A stretch of DNA of 19,494 nucleotides from contig JAIRSV010000069.1 in the NCBI GenBank assembly GCA_031255275.1, positions 1 through 19,494 of the forward strand, given 5' to 3'. This document shows, one piece after another, positions 6,670 to 14,186 of the stretch. Each line of letters starts with the position of its first letter. The first letter of the stretch is position 1. A program made the translations under genes and the position numbers. The DNA comes from Proteiniphilum sp. GTDB lineage: Bacteria; Bacteroidota; Bacteroidia; Bacteroidales; Dysgonomonadaceae. Below the pieces are notes generated by a model that did no database searches, was not told the origin of the DNA, and worked only from the letters and a program-made list of their open reading frames with translations.

Positions 6670-7818
6670 ATGACAAAAGAAAAAGTTATCAAGCTATTTT
6701 CCGAGAAATTCGGTAAGGAGGCGCCGGAGGTGTATGCCTCTCCGGGACGTATCAACCTGATAGGCGAACATACGGATTATAACGGCAGTTTCGTGTTCCC
6801 GGGAGCTATCGACAAGGGAATGACTGCGGCTATCCGGTTCAACGGTACCGGCAGTGTGAGGGCTTATGCGATAGACCTGGACGAGAGTTCCGAATTTGGT
6901 TTCAACGAGGAAGATCTTCCGAAGGAGGGATGGGCTAAGTATCTGTTCGGCGTCTGCCGCGAGATTATCAAAAGAGGCGGAACCGTGAAGGGTTTCGATA
7001 CTGTTTTCTCGGGCGATGTGCCCCTTGGCGCGGGCATGTCGTCATCGGCAGCGCTGGAAAGTACGTATGCTTTCGCGTTGAATGATTTGTTGGGGCTGGG
7101 GATCGATAAATTCGAACTGGCGCGCATCGGTCAGTCTACCGAACATAATTATGTGGGTGTGAAATGCGGTATCATGGATCAGTTTGCTTCCGTTTTCGGA
7201 AAGAAAGGCAATTTGATCCGTCTCGATACCAAGTCGATGGAATATGCCTATTTTCCGTTTGATCCCGAAGGATACAGGCTGGTACTGCTCGATACGGCGG
7301 TGAAGCATGAACTGGCTTCATCGGCATATAACAGGAGGCGCGAATCGTGCGAACATGCGGCGAAAACTATTGCCGGGCGTCATCCCGAAGTGGAGTTTCT
7401 TCGCGATGCTTCCATGAAGATGCTCGACGAGGTAAAGGCTGAAATACCGGAAGAGGATTACATGCGCGCCAAGTATGTGATTGAGGAAACGCAGCGGGTG
7501 CTTGATGTGTGTGATGCGTTGGAAAAAGGTGATTACGACACTGTCGGACGGAAGATGTATGAAACGCACCACGGCATGAGCAAGCTTTATGAGGTGAGTT
7601 GCGAAGAACTCGATTTTCTGAACGATGTGGCCTGTGAACATGGTGTGACCGGTTCGCGGGTGATGGGTGGCGGCTTCGGCGGCTGTACCATCAACCTGGT
7701 GAAGGATGAGTTGTATGATTCGTTTATCTGTGACGCCAAAGCGCAGTTTAAAGCTAAGTATGGCCACGAACCGAAGGTGTATGACGTGGTGATTAGCGAC
7801 GGTGCTCGCAAATTATAA
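6670..7818 (+). CDS. galK: Galactokinase
   Basis: GalK phosphorylates alpha-galactose at C1 with ATP, the first committed step of the Leloir pathway. All three GHMP-kinase motifs are present: the galactokinase signature SPGRINLIGEHTDYNGS (24-40), the ATP-binding loop VPLGAGMSSSAALE (117-130), and GSRVMGGGFGGCT (328-340) near the C terminus. R27 and D170 (in GIMDQFAS) are the expected catalytic pair. The length of 382 residues is normal. It is the last gene of the operon and is followed 28 bases later by a strong terminator. The galT and galE genes needed to finish the pathway are not in this window. Confidence 0.96.
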   Translation: MTKEKVIKLFSEKFGKEAPEVYASPGRINLIGEHTDYNGSFVFPGAIDKGMTAAIRFNGTGSVRAYAIDLDESSEFGFNEEDLPKEGWAKYLFGVCREIIKRGGTVKGFDTVFSGDVPLGAGMSSSAALESTYAFALNDLLGLGIDKFELARIGQSTEHNYVGVKCGIMDQFASVFGKKGNLIRLDTKSMEYAYFPFDPEGYRLVLLDTAVKHELASSAYNRRRESCEHAAKTIAGRHPEVEFLRDASMKMLDEVKAEIPEEDYMRAKYVIEETQRVLDVCDALEKGDYDTVGRKMYETHHGMSKLYEVSCEELDFLNDVACEHGVTGSRVMGGGFGGCTINLVKDELYDSFICDAKAQFKAKYGHEPKVYDVVISDGARKL

Positions 7819-7846
7819 ACTCTCTTTGATTTTTTGGAGGTTTTGA

Positions 7847-7881
7847 GAGGCGGGATCATGTTGATCCCGCCTCCTTTTTTT
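7847..7881 (+). terminator. Strong terminator of the galactose operon
   Basis: A perfect 12-bp stem (GAGGCGGGATCA at 7847-7858 with TGATCCCGCCTC at 7862-7873) closes a TGT triloop, then C and seven T residues (7875-7881). It overlaps the stop codon of the convergent pyruvyl-transferase gene (7880-7882). On the minus strand no T-run follows, so it mainly serves galK. Confidence 0.93.
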
Positions 7882-9037
7882 AACCGTTTAAACTGTCCGA
7901 AAGAAAACGTACGGACTCTTTTCGCTTGTCGGATATTATACTGTTTATGTTCTGCCAATCTGTTTTATTGAACAGAATTTCATCCGTAATACCGTCGGAT
8001 GCGGAAATCAGACGATCTTCCAGATTGAACATTTTCAGCAGGGACGAGATACGTGCCATTCCCCTCGACTGATTGCCTGTCGTAATGAACGGCTTGTTGA
8101 ATATGATGGAAAATACGGTGCCGTGAAACGAATCGGTTATTACAAATTCGGCATCCATGAAACTTTGCAGCCACTGTGTTACCGGAGGAAATGTATATTT
8201 TTCCAATCCTTTCCGATTTCGCAATGTATGTATATCTTCCGGCAATATCTCAAAGGCCGACAGATGTAATGCGGTGGAAACTTTATCCGTTATCCGCTGT
8301 TTTTCCGCTGAGCTGTCCAGTATGTAAACGAACAGATTGCCCCGGGACGGGGTAATATTTTTACTGTCCTGCCTTACCAGCCGGATATAATCGTCTTTAG
8401 CCGGCAACAGGGTCGGATCAAGCAAATGAACGGCTTCCACTCCCCAGTGTTTTTTACACAGAAAAACGCCGGTATCTTCTCTGACGGAAATGGCATCAAA
8501 CTGCTGTGCCAGTTCGGCGGTATGTTTGATTAACCGGGGGGTGTATTCCGACAAATCGTCCGTCCCAAACGATGCGGCGTATGCAATCCGTTTTATATTC
8601 ATCCCTTTTGTGAAGTCAAGCAAATAAACCGGCACATTCGAATATCGTTTACGCCATACCTGATCGCTTCCTGTAATTATGGCATCGTAAATTTCCGCCT
8701 CGGCGCGATTGGGTTTACTCCTGCCTTTGAAAAAATCAACTGTCGTCATATTCTCCTTCGCGAAGCGCACAGTATGCCGGCTTATTGTACTCATGACTCC
8801 TGCTGATAAAAGGAGCGGATAGAAAACGGAGTGTGTATTGATCTCTTTTCTTAATATATACCTGAAAACAGTCCGTTTAACTGTTCCGACAATACGTCTG
8901 ATAATGGTTGAACCGTAAGGCTTTGAATCGGTCACCGCTTCATGTCCCATTTTCTTCAAAACCGTTTGCAGGGCATACGCCTGCAATATGCCGCCGTAAT
9001 TATTACGCAGTGGCTGAGTCAGTATTAGTATTTTCAT
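7880..9037 (-). CDS. Polysaccharide pyruvyl transferase family protein, 385 aa
   Basis: This belongs to the CsaB/WcaK family, whose characterised members add ketal-linked pyruvate from phosphoenolpyruvate to cell-surface glycans; many homologues in capsule loci have unproved acceptors. The N-terminal MKILILTQPLRNNYGGILQAYALQ (first 24 residues) shows the family's Asn-Tyr-Gly-Gly loop. Next come ITGSDQVW (121-128), SVREDTG (184-190), DPTLL (207-211) and the donor-site motif TDSFHGTVFSI (301-311). There is no signal peptide, so it acts in the cytoplasm. The length is normal. It converges with galK, with its stop codon inside the galK terminator. Upstream is a 290-base leader or intergenic region with a -7 box at 9330-9337. 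The nearest glycan gene is the glycosyltransferase at 9549, so it may modify the same surface polymer. Confidence 0.85.
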   Translation of the reverse strand: MKILILTQPLRNNYGGILQAYALQTVLKKMGHEAVTDSKPYGSTIIRRIVGTVKRTVFRYILRKEINTHSVFYPLLLSAGVMSTISRHTVRFAKENMTTVDFFKGRSKPNRAEAEIYDAIITGSDQVWRKRYSNVPVYLLDFTKGMNIKRIAYAASFGTDDLSEYTPRLIKHTAELAQQFDAISVREDTGVFLCKKHWGVEAVHLLDPTLLPAKDDYIRLVRQDSKNITPSRGNLFVYILDSSAEKQRITDKVSTALHLSAFEILPEDIHTLRNRKGLEKYTFPPVTQWLQSFMDAEFVITDSFHGTVFSIIFNKPFITTGNQSRGMARISSLLKMFNLEDRLISASDGITDEILFNKTDWQNINSIISDKRKESVRFLSDSLNG

Positions 9038-9221
9038 AAAAATATAGTTTGATTATTCCTTCATTCACGTCTTCAAAATAATATTCCGTTTGTCGCCCGC
9101 TTTCATGATACGAAAAACTCCTTTTTTGTTCCATGCTGAAAGGAAGGCCGGTTTCCTCCCGCGCACGGGCAGGATGAGCAGATGTGATGAAAAGATGAAT
9201 CCGCGTGTGACGGAATATGGT

Positions 9222-9233
9222 GAAACCGGTTTC
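9222..9233. repeat. 12-bp perfect palindrome upstream of the pyruvyl-transferase gene
   Basis: GAAACCGGTTTC is its own reverse complement. A related half-site CCGGTTTC occurs at 9148-9155. Both lie in the transcribed leader expected from the -7 box at 9330-9337, so they could form an RNA hairpin or bind a regulator. No function can be assigned. Confidence 0.35.
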
Positions 9234-9329
9234 TATAAAAGAGATTTGTTGATCCCATGTTGCCATTGCGATGCCGCTGAGTATGTATTGAGAGGAGGTT
9301 TTTTATTTTAATTATAATTAAAGGATTGA

Positions 9330-9337
9330 CAAATGTA
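9330..9337 (-). promoter_or_regulatory. -7 promoter box for the pyruvyl-transferase gene; otherwise gene-free 9038-9548
   Basis: On the minus strand this reads TACATTTG, a full match to TAnnTTTG, but no TTG stands 19-21 bases upstream. The start near 9325 would give a leader of about 290 bases. The whole 9038-9548 interval holds no gene I can support: open frames there are short, lack family features and overlap repeats. Confidence 0.5.
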
Positions 9338-9468
9338 CGCAAGTTTTTTGTAAGAAAGAATTTTTGGGAAGGTTTTTTTTCTGTTTTACATGCTGTCCGG
9401 CTTCGCCTCCCGCGCCATTTTCCGGAGTGTGACCGGTATGTTTTATCGGTATGTTTTAACTGATTTGT

Positions 9469-9534
9469 GTGATTGTGATTGTGATTGTGATTGCGTCGCG
9501 TTGCGACGGAATGTGGACGGAATGTGGACGGAAT
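9469..9534. repeat. Back-to-back short tandem repeats and a 6-bp hairpin
   Basis: Three simple structures abut. GTGATT occurs four times (9469-9492). CGTCGC and GCGACG (9494-9499, 9503-9508) form a hairpin with a GTT loop. GACGGAATGTG is repeated at 9505-9515 and 9516-9526 with a partial third copy at 9527-9534. They lie immediately downstream of the glycosyltransferase stop codon (9549) on the minus strand. Confidence 0.9.
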
Positions 9535-9548
9535 TTTCTGTTGCGGGA

Positions 9549-10445
9549 TTATCTGCTCTGCAGGTGCCGTTGTATTCTTCGCTTCACCTTTAGCCAAAAT
9601 GAGTTGACTTTTCCGTAATACTTTTCAAACGATCTTCGTGCGACAGCGCTCTCTTCTATCGCCGGTATGCGGATGGACAGCTTCTGCCCGTGCAGGGGTG
9701 TTGCGAAAATATTCCGGCTGCCGCAGTGTGTGCCGCTGCCGTCGAAGCCGAGGTTCGTTACCAGCGAACGTCCGGCGTTGACCGAGAGTTTGTCGCCGAG
9801 AAACAGTGAGGCGTTCCAGCGGATGGCCCATGAGTTGTTTTCTCCGCTGACCTGTCGCTGCAACATCCGGGTGTAGGGGTATTTCCCGTTGAAGTCGAAC
9901 GCACGGGTGAGTTTGCGTCTTTTTATTTCGTCCAGCAGCGCCTTCCCGTCGGGGTTGAATGTTTGCCATGCTCTCTTCCAGGTGGCCCATCCCCAGCTTC
10001 CCGCCCATTTGATGAGGAAGGCTTCCGGCAATTCAGGCAGCGGATAGCAGTATGCGTGTATGTGTCCGATTCGGGGTTCGTTCTCAAACATCGTGAGGGC
10101 CTGGTTCATGAAGGTGAGGAAGTGGGGAGAGGTCTCCAGGTCGTCTTCTATGACGATGACTTTTCCGCGGTCGTCGACGACTTGCGTCACGCCGCTGATG
10201 ATGCTTTCTGCCAGTCCGCGGTTGCGGCTGTTTTCGGTGATGTGAATTTTTTTGAATCCGCCGGTGTTGTGTATGATTTTCCGTACTTCTTCCACAGCCT
10301 TCCGGTCTGTCTCGTTTTTGTATCCGTCGGAGAATATGTAGAGTTCACTTTCGCTGACAAGTGTGTTGCGAAGCAGTGCGTTCAGCGTCTGCCGCGTGTG
10401 GGCGGGGCGATTGTAGGTGAAGAGTAAAACGGGGGCGGGTTGCAT
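9549..10445 (-). CDS. GT-A fold glycosyltransferase (GT2/GNT-I-like), 298 aa
   Basis: The protein is probably a cytoplasmic glycosyltransferase that uses a nucleotide-sugar donor in surface-glycan synthesis. It begins with the typical VLLFTYNRPAHTRQTLNALL (residues 6-25). SDGY (39-42) and VIEDDLETSPHF (98-109) follow, the latter containing the DxD-type Glu-Asp-Asp metal/nucleotide site. Then comes a Trp-rich acceptor region, WAGSWGWATWKRAW (147-160). The C terminus is basic (KVKRRIQRHLQSR), which may hold it at the membrane surface. Donor and acceptor cannot be predicted. It lies 63 bases after the metallo-hydrolase gene with no promoter in between, so it is probably the third gene of a fabK-hydrolase-glycosyltransferase mRNA. 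Confidence 0.85.
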   Translation of the reverse strand: MQPAPVLLFTYNRPAHTRQTLNALLRNTLVSESELYIFSDGYKNETDRKAVEEVRKIIHNTGGFKKIHITENSRNRGLAESIISGVTQVVDDRGKVIVIEDDLETSPHFLTFMNQALTMFENEPRIGHIHAYCYPLPELPEAFLIKWAGSWGWATWKRAWQTFNPDGKALLDEIKRRKLTRAFDFNGKYPYTRMLQRQVSGENNSWAIRWNASLFLGDKLSVNAGRSLVTNLGFDGSGTHCGSRNIFATPLHGQKLSIRIPAIEESAVARRSFEKYYGKVNSFWLKVKRRIQRHLQSR

Positions 10446-10508
10446 GGGGTTGGGAGTCAGGGGATGAGGGTTGATGATTTCGCTGTCCGGGGGCTTTTTG
10501 GCGGTTGA

Positions 10509-11336
10509 TCAGAATTCTGTTTTTTGGGAGAGAATGTTTCGCTGCAACACGTGCAGGGCTACATCGCGTCCGGCTTTGATGCCTTTTTCTGCCAGCCGGC
10601 TTTCAACGGTGCGATAGGCCAGTTGGGGGTCGTTGTTGTCGCCGCTGAGGTGGCAGAGCCAGATGTTGCGGAGGGTGGGTGAATAGTTGTCGGCCAGAAA
10701 TTCGGCGGTTTGCCGGTTGCTCAGATGTCCCGTTCCGGAGGTGATGCGCTGTTTCAGGAAATGGGGATAGCGGCTGCTGTTGAGCAAGGCTTCGTCATAG
10801 TTGCTTTCGATGACCAGGTGGTTGGCTTTGCGGATGTATCGGGCTACTTCGCCGGTAATGGCGCCTACGTCGGTGGCCAGGGTGAAGGTGTGGGTGCCGA
10901 AGCGGATGAAGTAGCCGGAGTTGTCGATGCTGTCGTGCGGCACGTCGAAGGCGGTGATGCTGAATGCTTCGACCTGAAAGGGTGTTCCCTTCTCGATGTA
11001 TCTTGCGGCGCTGCTGAGGTTGTGGCGGATGTGCGACTGTTTTGTGATAGCCCGGTGTACCTCGCGGGTGGCGTATACGGGGATGTGCAGTTTCCCGCCC
11101 AGGTAGGCGGCGGATTTGATGTGGTCGGAATGGTCGTGTGTGATGAGCAGGGCCATGATTGCGGGGAGTTCGATACCGTAGTGGGCAAGGCGTTTTTTGA
11201 TGACGCGCGGGCCGATGCCGGCGTCGATCAGGATGCCGCTGCGGGGGCTTCCCAGGTAGCAGCTGTTTCCGCAGCTTCCGCTGCTGAGGCTGAAGAAGGA
11301 GATACGTTCTTCCGGGGGGTAAGGGTTCTTGAGCAT
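10509..11336 (-). CDS. MBL-fold metallo-hydrolase, YycJ/WalJ-like, 275 aa
   Basis: This is a metallo-beta-lactamase-fold hydrolase of the YycJ (WalJ) group; members are thought to be nucleic-acid-acting phosphoesterases, some linked to DNA repair and cell-wall control in Firmicutes. The N-terminal SLSSGSCGNSCYLG (16-29) is characteristic. The metal ligands are visible as THDHSDH (66-72), H134 in DVPHDS, D156 in ATDVGA, E177 in VIESNYD, GHLSN (203-207) and H229 in LCHLSGDNN. Thus all parts of a dinuclear metal site are intact. There is no signal peptide. It starts 24 bases after the FabK-like gene and precedes the glycosyltransferase by 63 bases. The substrate in Bacteroidetes is not known to me. 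Confidence 0.88.
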   Translation of the reverse strand: MLKNPYPPEERISFFSLSSGSCGNSCYLGSPRSGILIDAGIGPRVIKKRLAHYGIELPAIMALLITHDHSDHIKSAAYLGGKLHIPVYATREVHRAITKQSHIRHNLSSAARYIEKGTPFQVEAFSITAFDVPHDSIDNSGYFIRFGTHTFTLATDVGAITGEVARYIRKANHLVIESNYDEALLNSSRYPHFLKQRITSGTGHLSNRQTAEFLADNYSPTLRNIWLCHLSGDNNDPQLAYRTVESRLAEKGIKAGRDVALHVLQRNILSQKTEF

Positions 11337-11359
11337 GTTGCGCGTGCGGGTGACAGCCG

Positions 11360-12310
11360 TCAGAGGGAGGTCTGCGAGAGGCGGCGGATGGTGTGGGTAT
11401 ACTGTCTGATCATCTCTTCGAGGGCCTGTCGGGCGGGGATGATCTCTTTGATCTGCGAGGCGATCTGTCCGATTTCCAGTTCGCCTTCCGAGAGATCGCC
11501 TTCGAAGATGCCTTTTCGGGAGCGTCCCCTGCCGAGGAGTTGACGCAGTGCATCGGGAGAGGCTCCCCGGTCTTCCATATCCTGCACCTGTTGGCAGAAT
11601 TCGTTTTTGATCATTCGCGTGGGGCTTAGTTTTTTGAGGGTGAGTATGGTGTCACCCTCTTCCAGAGAGGTACATCGCTGTTTGAAGGCGGCGGCGGCAG
11701 AACTTTCGCCGGTCAGGGCGAATCGTGTGCCGACCTGTACCCCTTCGGCTCCCAGGGCGAAGGCGGCGGCCATAGCCTGACCGGAGGCGATGCCTCCGGC
11801 GGCGATCAGCGGGAGATCGACGGCTTCCCGTACCTGCGGAATCAGTGTGAAGGTAGCTGTTTCTTCCCGTCCGTTATGTCCACCGGCTTCGAAGCCTTCG
11901 GCCACGATGGCGTCGACGCTGGCGCCGGCGGCCTTGCGGGCGAACCGGGAGCTTGATACGACGTGTATGACCTTTACTCCCCAGGCTTTGAGGGTCTCCG
12001 TCCAGGTTTGGGGATTGCCTGCGGAGGTGAAGACGATGGGTACCTTCTCTTCCCGTATGACCGTCATGATCTCCTCAATCCGGGGATACATCAGCGGGAT
12101 ATTCACTCCGAAGGGTTTTCGGGTAGCCTCACCGCACTTCCGGATATGTTCGCGCAACGTGTCCGGGTGCATGGATCCCGCCCCGATGAGACCCAGTCCA
12201 CCGGCGTCGCTCACTGCGGCCGCCAGCCGCCAGCCACTGCACCACGCCATGCCGCCCTGGATGACAGGATAGCGAATGTCAAAAAGAGTCGTTATTCGGT
12301 TTTTGCTCAT
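11360..12310 (-). CDS. fabK: FMN-dependent enoyl-ACP reductase II (FabK-like) / nitronate monooxygenase family, 316 aa
   Basis: This is a TIM-barrel flavoprotein of the NMO/FabK superfamily. FabK reduces trans-2-enoyl-ACP with NAD(P)H in the last step of each fatty-acid elongation cycle; related nitronate monooxygenases oxidise alkyl nitronates. Motifs seen: IQGGMAWCSGW (17-27), GLGLIGAGSM (38-47), FGVNIPL (67-73), AEGFEAGGHNG (137-147, with the His expected in both groups), AAGGIASG (170-177) and VQVGTRF (191-197) for FMN phosphate. The SMHPDTLREHI segment and the C-terminal LLGRGRSRKGIFEGDLSEGELEIGQ resemble the enoyl reductase described from Porphyromonas gingivalis, which is why I prefer FabK, but sequence alone does not settle it. 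It is the first gene of an apparent three-gene operon, with a -7 box at 12338-12345. Confidence 0.8.
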   Translation of the reverse strand: MSKNRITTLFDIRYPVIQGGMAWCSGWRLAAAVSDAGGLGLIGAGSMHPDTLREHIRKCGEATRKPFGVNIPLMYPRIEEIMTVIREEKVPIVFTSAGNPQTWTETLKAWGVKVIHVVSSSRFARKAAGASVDAIVAEGFEAGGHNGREETATFTLIPQVREAVDLPLIAAGGIASGQAMAAAFALGAEGVQVGTRFALTGESSAAAAFKQRCTSLEEGDTILTLKKLSPTRMIKNEFCQQVQDMEDRGASPDALRQLLGRGRSRKGIFEGDLSEGELEIGQIASQIKEIIPARQALEEMIRQYTHTIRRLSQTSL

Positions 12311-12337
12311 AAATGTCGTATTTGTTACTTGATGTTA

Positions 12338-12345
12338 CAAAGATA
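12338..12345 (-). promoter_or_regulatory. -7 promoter box of the fabK-like operon
   Basis: On the minus strand this reads TATCTTTG, a full match to TAnnTTTG. No clear TTG lies at the -33 spacing. Transcription would start near 12331, about 20 bases before the ATG at 12310. Confidence 0.55.
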
Positions 12346-12419
12346 ATAACCTCTCCAGAATTTCACCGCATCGCCGTCGAACTTTCTCTTCGCACCGTTT
12401 TTTTAAGAAATGGCGAAAC

Positions 12420-12655
12420 AACCAGCTCGGGGAGCGCCCGAGTGGCAAGGGGCGGGAGCACCCGCCCCGACGAACGAAAAATTCAATGTGATGATGTGAT
12501 AATGTTTAGAAGCAGAAACAACCAGCTCGGGCGCTCCCCGAGCTGGTTTTCTCTACTTTTTCAACTGTCAACTGTCAACTGTTAACTTTCCATTGAGAAA
12601 GGGCGTTCCCCGAGCTGGTTTTCTTCACTTCACCACTTCTCCTCATCACATTGAA
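12420..12655. repeat. Nested cluster of REP-like palindromic elements (three related hairpins)
   Basis: Copy 2 (12520-12548) is complete: AACCAGCTCGGG, loop CGCTC, CCCGAGCTGGTT. Copy 1 (12420-12442) matches its reverse complement for 23 bases and then diverges. Copy 3 (12601-12620) is direct, has lost its left arm, and differs by one base (GGGCGTTCCCC). A separate GC hairpin, GGGGCGGG-AGCA-CCCGCCCC, lies at 12449-12468. A 13-bp perfect inverted repeat, TTCAATGTGATGA (12482-12494) and TCATCACATTGAA (12643-12655), encloses copies 2 and 3. The complete hairpin recurs at 16775-16803. The interval from 12311 to 12658 holds no gene. Being just beyond the guaB stop codon, the elements may end its transcript. 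Confidence 0.88.
12561..12594. repeat. Heptanucleotide tandem repeat TCAACTG, copy at 12.6 kb
   Basis: Three exact TCAACTG units (12561-12581) and a variant TTAACTT (12582-12588) are followed by TCCATT (12589-12594). The same arrangement, with one unit fewer, occurs at 16842-16868, in each case just right of a complete AACCAGCTCGGG hairpin. This shows the hairpin and heptamers belong to one composite repeat. Confidence 0.9.
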
Positions 12656-12658
12656 AAG

Positions 12659-14137
12659 CTACTCCGTACCCTTGCTGTAGTTAGGCGCCTCACGCGTGAT
12701 CATCACTCCGTGCGGATGACTCTCAGCATATCCGGCAGCAGAAATTCGGACGAATTTAGCTTCGTGCAGCCCTTCGATATTCTCCGCCCCGCAGTAACCC
12801 ATGCCGGAACGAAGACCACCCACCATCTGATAGACCACCTCCTGCAATGTACCCTTGAAAGGTACACGCGCTTCGATTCCCTCGGGAACAAGCTTTTTCA
12901 CATCATCCTCCACGTCCTGAAAATAACGGTCTTTCGAACCCTGCTGCATCGCGGAAAGCGATCCCATCCCGCGGTAGGACTTGAATTTGCGCCCGTTGAA
13001 GATAATCGTCTCACCCGGCGACTCTTCCGTACCGGCCAGCAATGAACCCATCATCACCGAAGAGCCTCCCGCAGCCAGCGCCTTCACAATATCCCCCGAA
13101 TAACGCAATCCCCCGTCCGCAATCAGAGGGACTCCGGTACCCTTCAGCGCCCGCGCCACCTCATAGATGGCCGACAGTTGAGGTACACCCACGCCGGCAA
13201 TCACACGAGTCGTGCAGATAGACCCCGGGCCGATACCCACCTTCACGGCATCGGCGCCGGCATCGGCCAGAAACCGGGCAGCGTCACCCGTAGCGATATT
13301 GCCTACCACCACGTCAATTCCTGAAAAACGCTTCTTCACCAGCCTCAGCATATCCGCCACCCCCCTGGAATGGCCATGCGCAGTGTCAATCACGATAGCG
13401 TCCACACCCGCTTCGATCAGGGCCGTCGCCCTCTCCACGGAGTCGTGCGTCACGCCGATCCCGGCCGCCACGCGCAGACGTCCCTGTCCGTCCTTGCAGG
13501 CAAACGGCTTGTCTTTCGCCTTCGTAATATCCTTATAGGTGATCAGCCCGATCAGCCTGTTGTCGGAATCGACCACGGGCAGTTTCTCAATCTTGTACTG
13601 CTGAAGGATTTCGGCAGCATCCTCCAGATTAGCCGTCTGGCGGGTAGTGACAAGTTCATCCTTCGTCATCACCACTCCGATCTGCTTGTCCATTGACTTC
13701 TCGAAACGGAGATCCCGGTTCGTGACGATACCCACCAGTCTGTTGTTGCTGTCTACCACCGGGACTCCTCCGATCTTGAATTCCGACATCAGGGCCAGTG
13801 CATCCGCCACCTTCCGGTCAGGAGTAATACTGATCGGGTTCAGGATCATGCCGTTTTCCGCACGCTTCACCGCGCGCACCTGTTTGGCCTGCTCCTCAAT
13901 ACTCATATTCTTGTGGATTACGCCGATCCCGCCCTCGCGGGCGATGGCGATAGCCATCGTCGTTTCGGTCACCGTATCCATGGCGGCCGAGACGATGGGT
14001 ATGTTGAGCGAAATGTTGCGGGAGAATCGGGTGGTGAGATCCGTATCGCGGGGGAGTACCTGTGAGTAGGCGGGAACTAACAGAAGGTCGTCAAAAGTTA
14101 AGCCTTCCATGATGATTTTATCTGCAATAAATGACAT
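12659..14137 (-). CDS. guaB: Inosine-5'-monophosphate dehydrogenase
   Basis: GuaB oxidises IMP to XMP with NAD+, the rate-limiting step of guanine nucleotide synthesis, in the cytoplasm. The (beta/alpha)8 barrel is interrupted at about residues 97-205 by two CBS domains (KIGGVPVVDSNNRLVGIV and YKIEKLPVVDSDNRLIGLI), which sense nucleotides. The catalytic loop GIGPGSICTTR (301-311) contains C308; DGGLRYSGD (341-349) and YRGMGSLSAM (388-397) bind phosphate. The mobile flap carries DRYFQ (403-407). I chose ATG at 14137 (MSFIADKIIMEGLTFDD), giving 492 residues as usual for the family; a longer reading from 14170 would include the -7 promoter box. It is probably transcribed alone, ending at the palindromic repeat cluster. 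Confidence 0.97.
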   Translation of the reverse strand: MSFIADKIIMEGLTFDDLLLVPAYSQVLPRDTDLTTRFSRNISLNIPIVSAAMDTVTETTMAIAIAREGGIGVIHKNMSIEEQAKQVRAVKRAENGMILNPISITPDRKVADALALMSEFKIGGVPVVDSNNRLVGIVTNRDLRFEKSMDKQIGVVMTKDELVTTRQTANLEDAAEILQQYKIEKLPVVDSDNRLIGLITYKDITKAKDKPFACKDGQGRLRVAAGIGVTHDSVERATALIEAGVDAIVIDTAHGHSRGVADMLRLVKKRFSGIDVVVGNIATGDAARFLADAGADAVKVGIGPGSICTTRVIAGVGVPQLSAIYEVARALKGTGVPLIADGGLRYSGDIVKALAAGGSSVMMGSLLAGTEESPGETIIFNGRKFKSYRGMGSLSAMQQGSKDRYFQDVEDDVKKLVPEGIEARVPFKGTLQEVVYQMVGGLRSGMGYCGAENIEGLHEAKFVRISAAGYAESHPHGVMITREAPNYSKGTE

Positions 14138-14167
14138 AAGTTTTACCTTTACTTTTTTTATTGCATG

Positions 14168-14175
14168 CAAAAGTA
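14168..14175 (-). promoter_or_regulatory. -7 promoter box of guaB
   Basis: On the minus strand this reads TACTTTTG, a full match to TAnnTTTG, 31 bases upstream of the chosen ATG. This fits a leader of about 25 bases and supports the start at 14137 over the longer frame. Confidence 0.6.
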
Positions 14176-14186
14176 GAGGTTTTTTC

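Noticed and set aside
9003..9266. Minus-strand 87-codon frame upstream of and overlapping the pyruvyl-transferase gene
   Set aside because: No recognisable motif, atypical composition, and a 35-base overlap with the real start. It lies within the leader predicted from the -7 box at 9330-9337.
9103..9597. Minus-strand 164-codon frame with a His-Asn repeat
   Set aside because: The repeat comes from translating the GTGATT microsatellite, and the frame overlaps the glycosyltransferase 3' end in another register.
10710..11543. Plus-strand 277-codon frame antisense to the metallo-hydrolase and FabK-like genes
   Set aside because: It is Ala/Gly/Val-rich as expected for the antisense of GC-rich coding DNA, and spans two genes with strong family motifs on the opposite strand.
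12305..12346. Riboswitch in front of the fabK-like gene
   Set aside because: The predicted leader is only about 20 bases, too short to hold a riboswitch.
12420..12655. Insertion sequence or transposon remnant
   Set aside because: No transposase fragment or target-site duplication is visible; the structure is palindromic and REP-like only.
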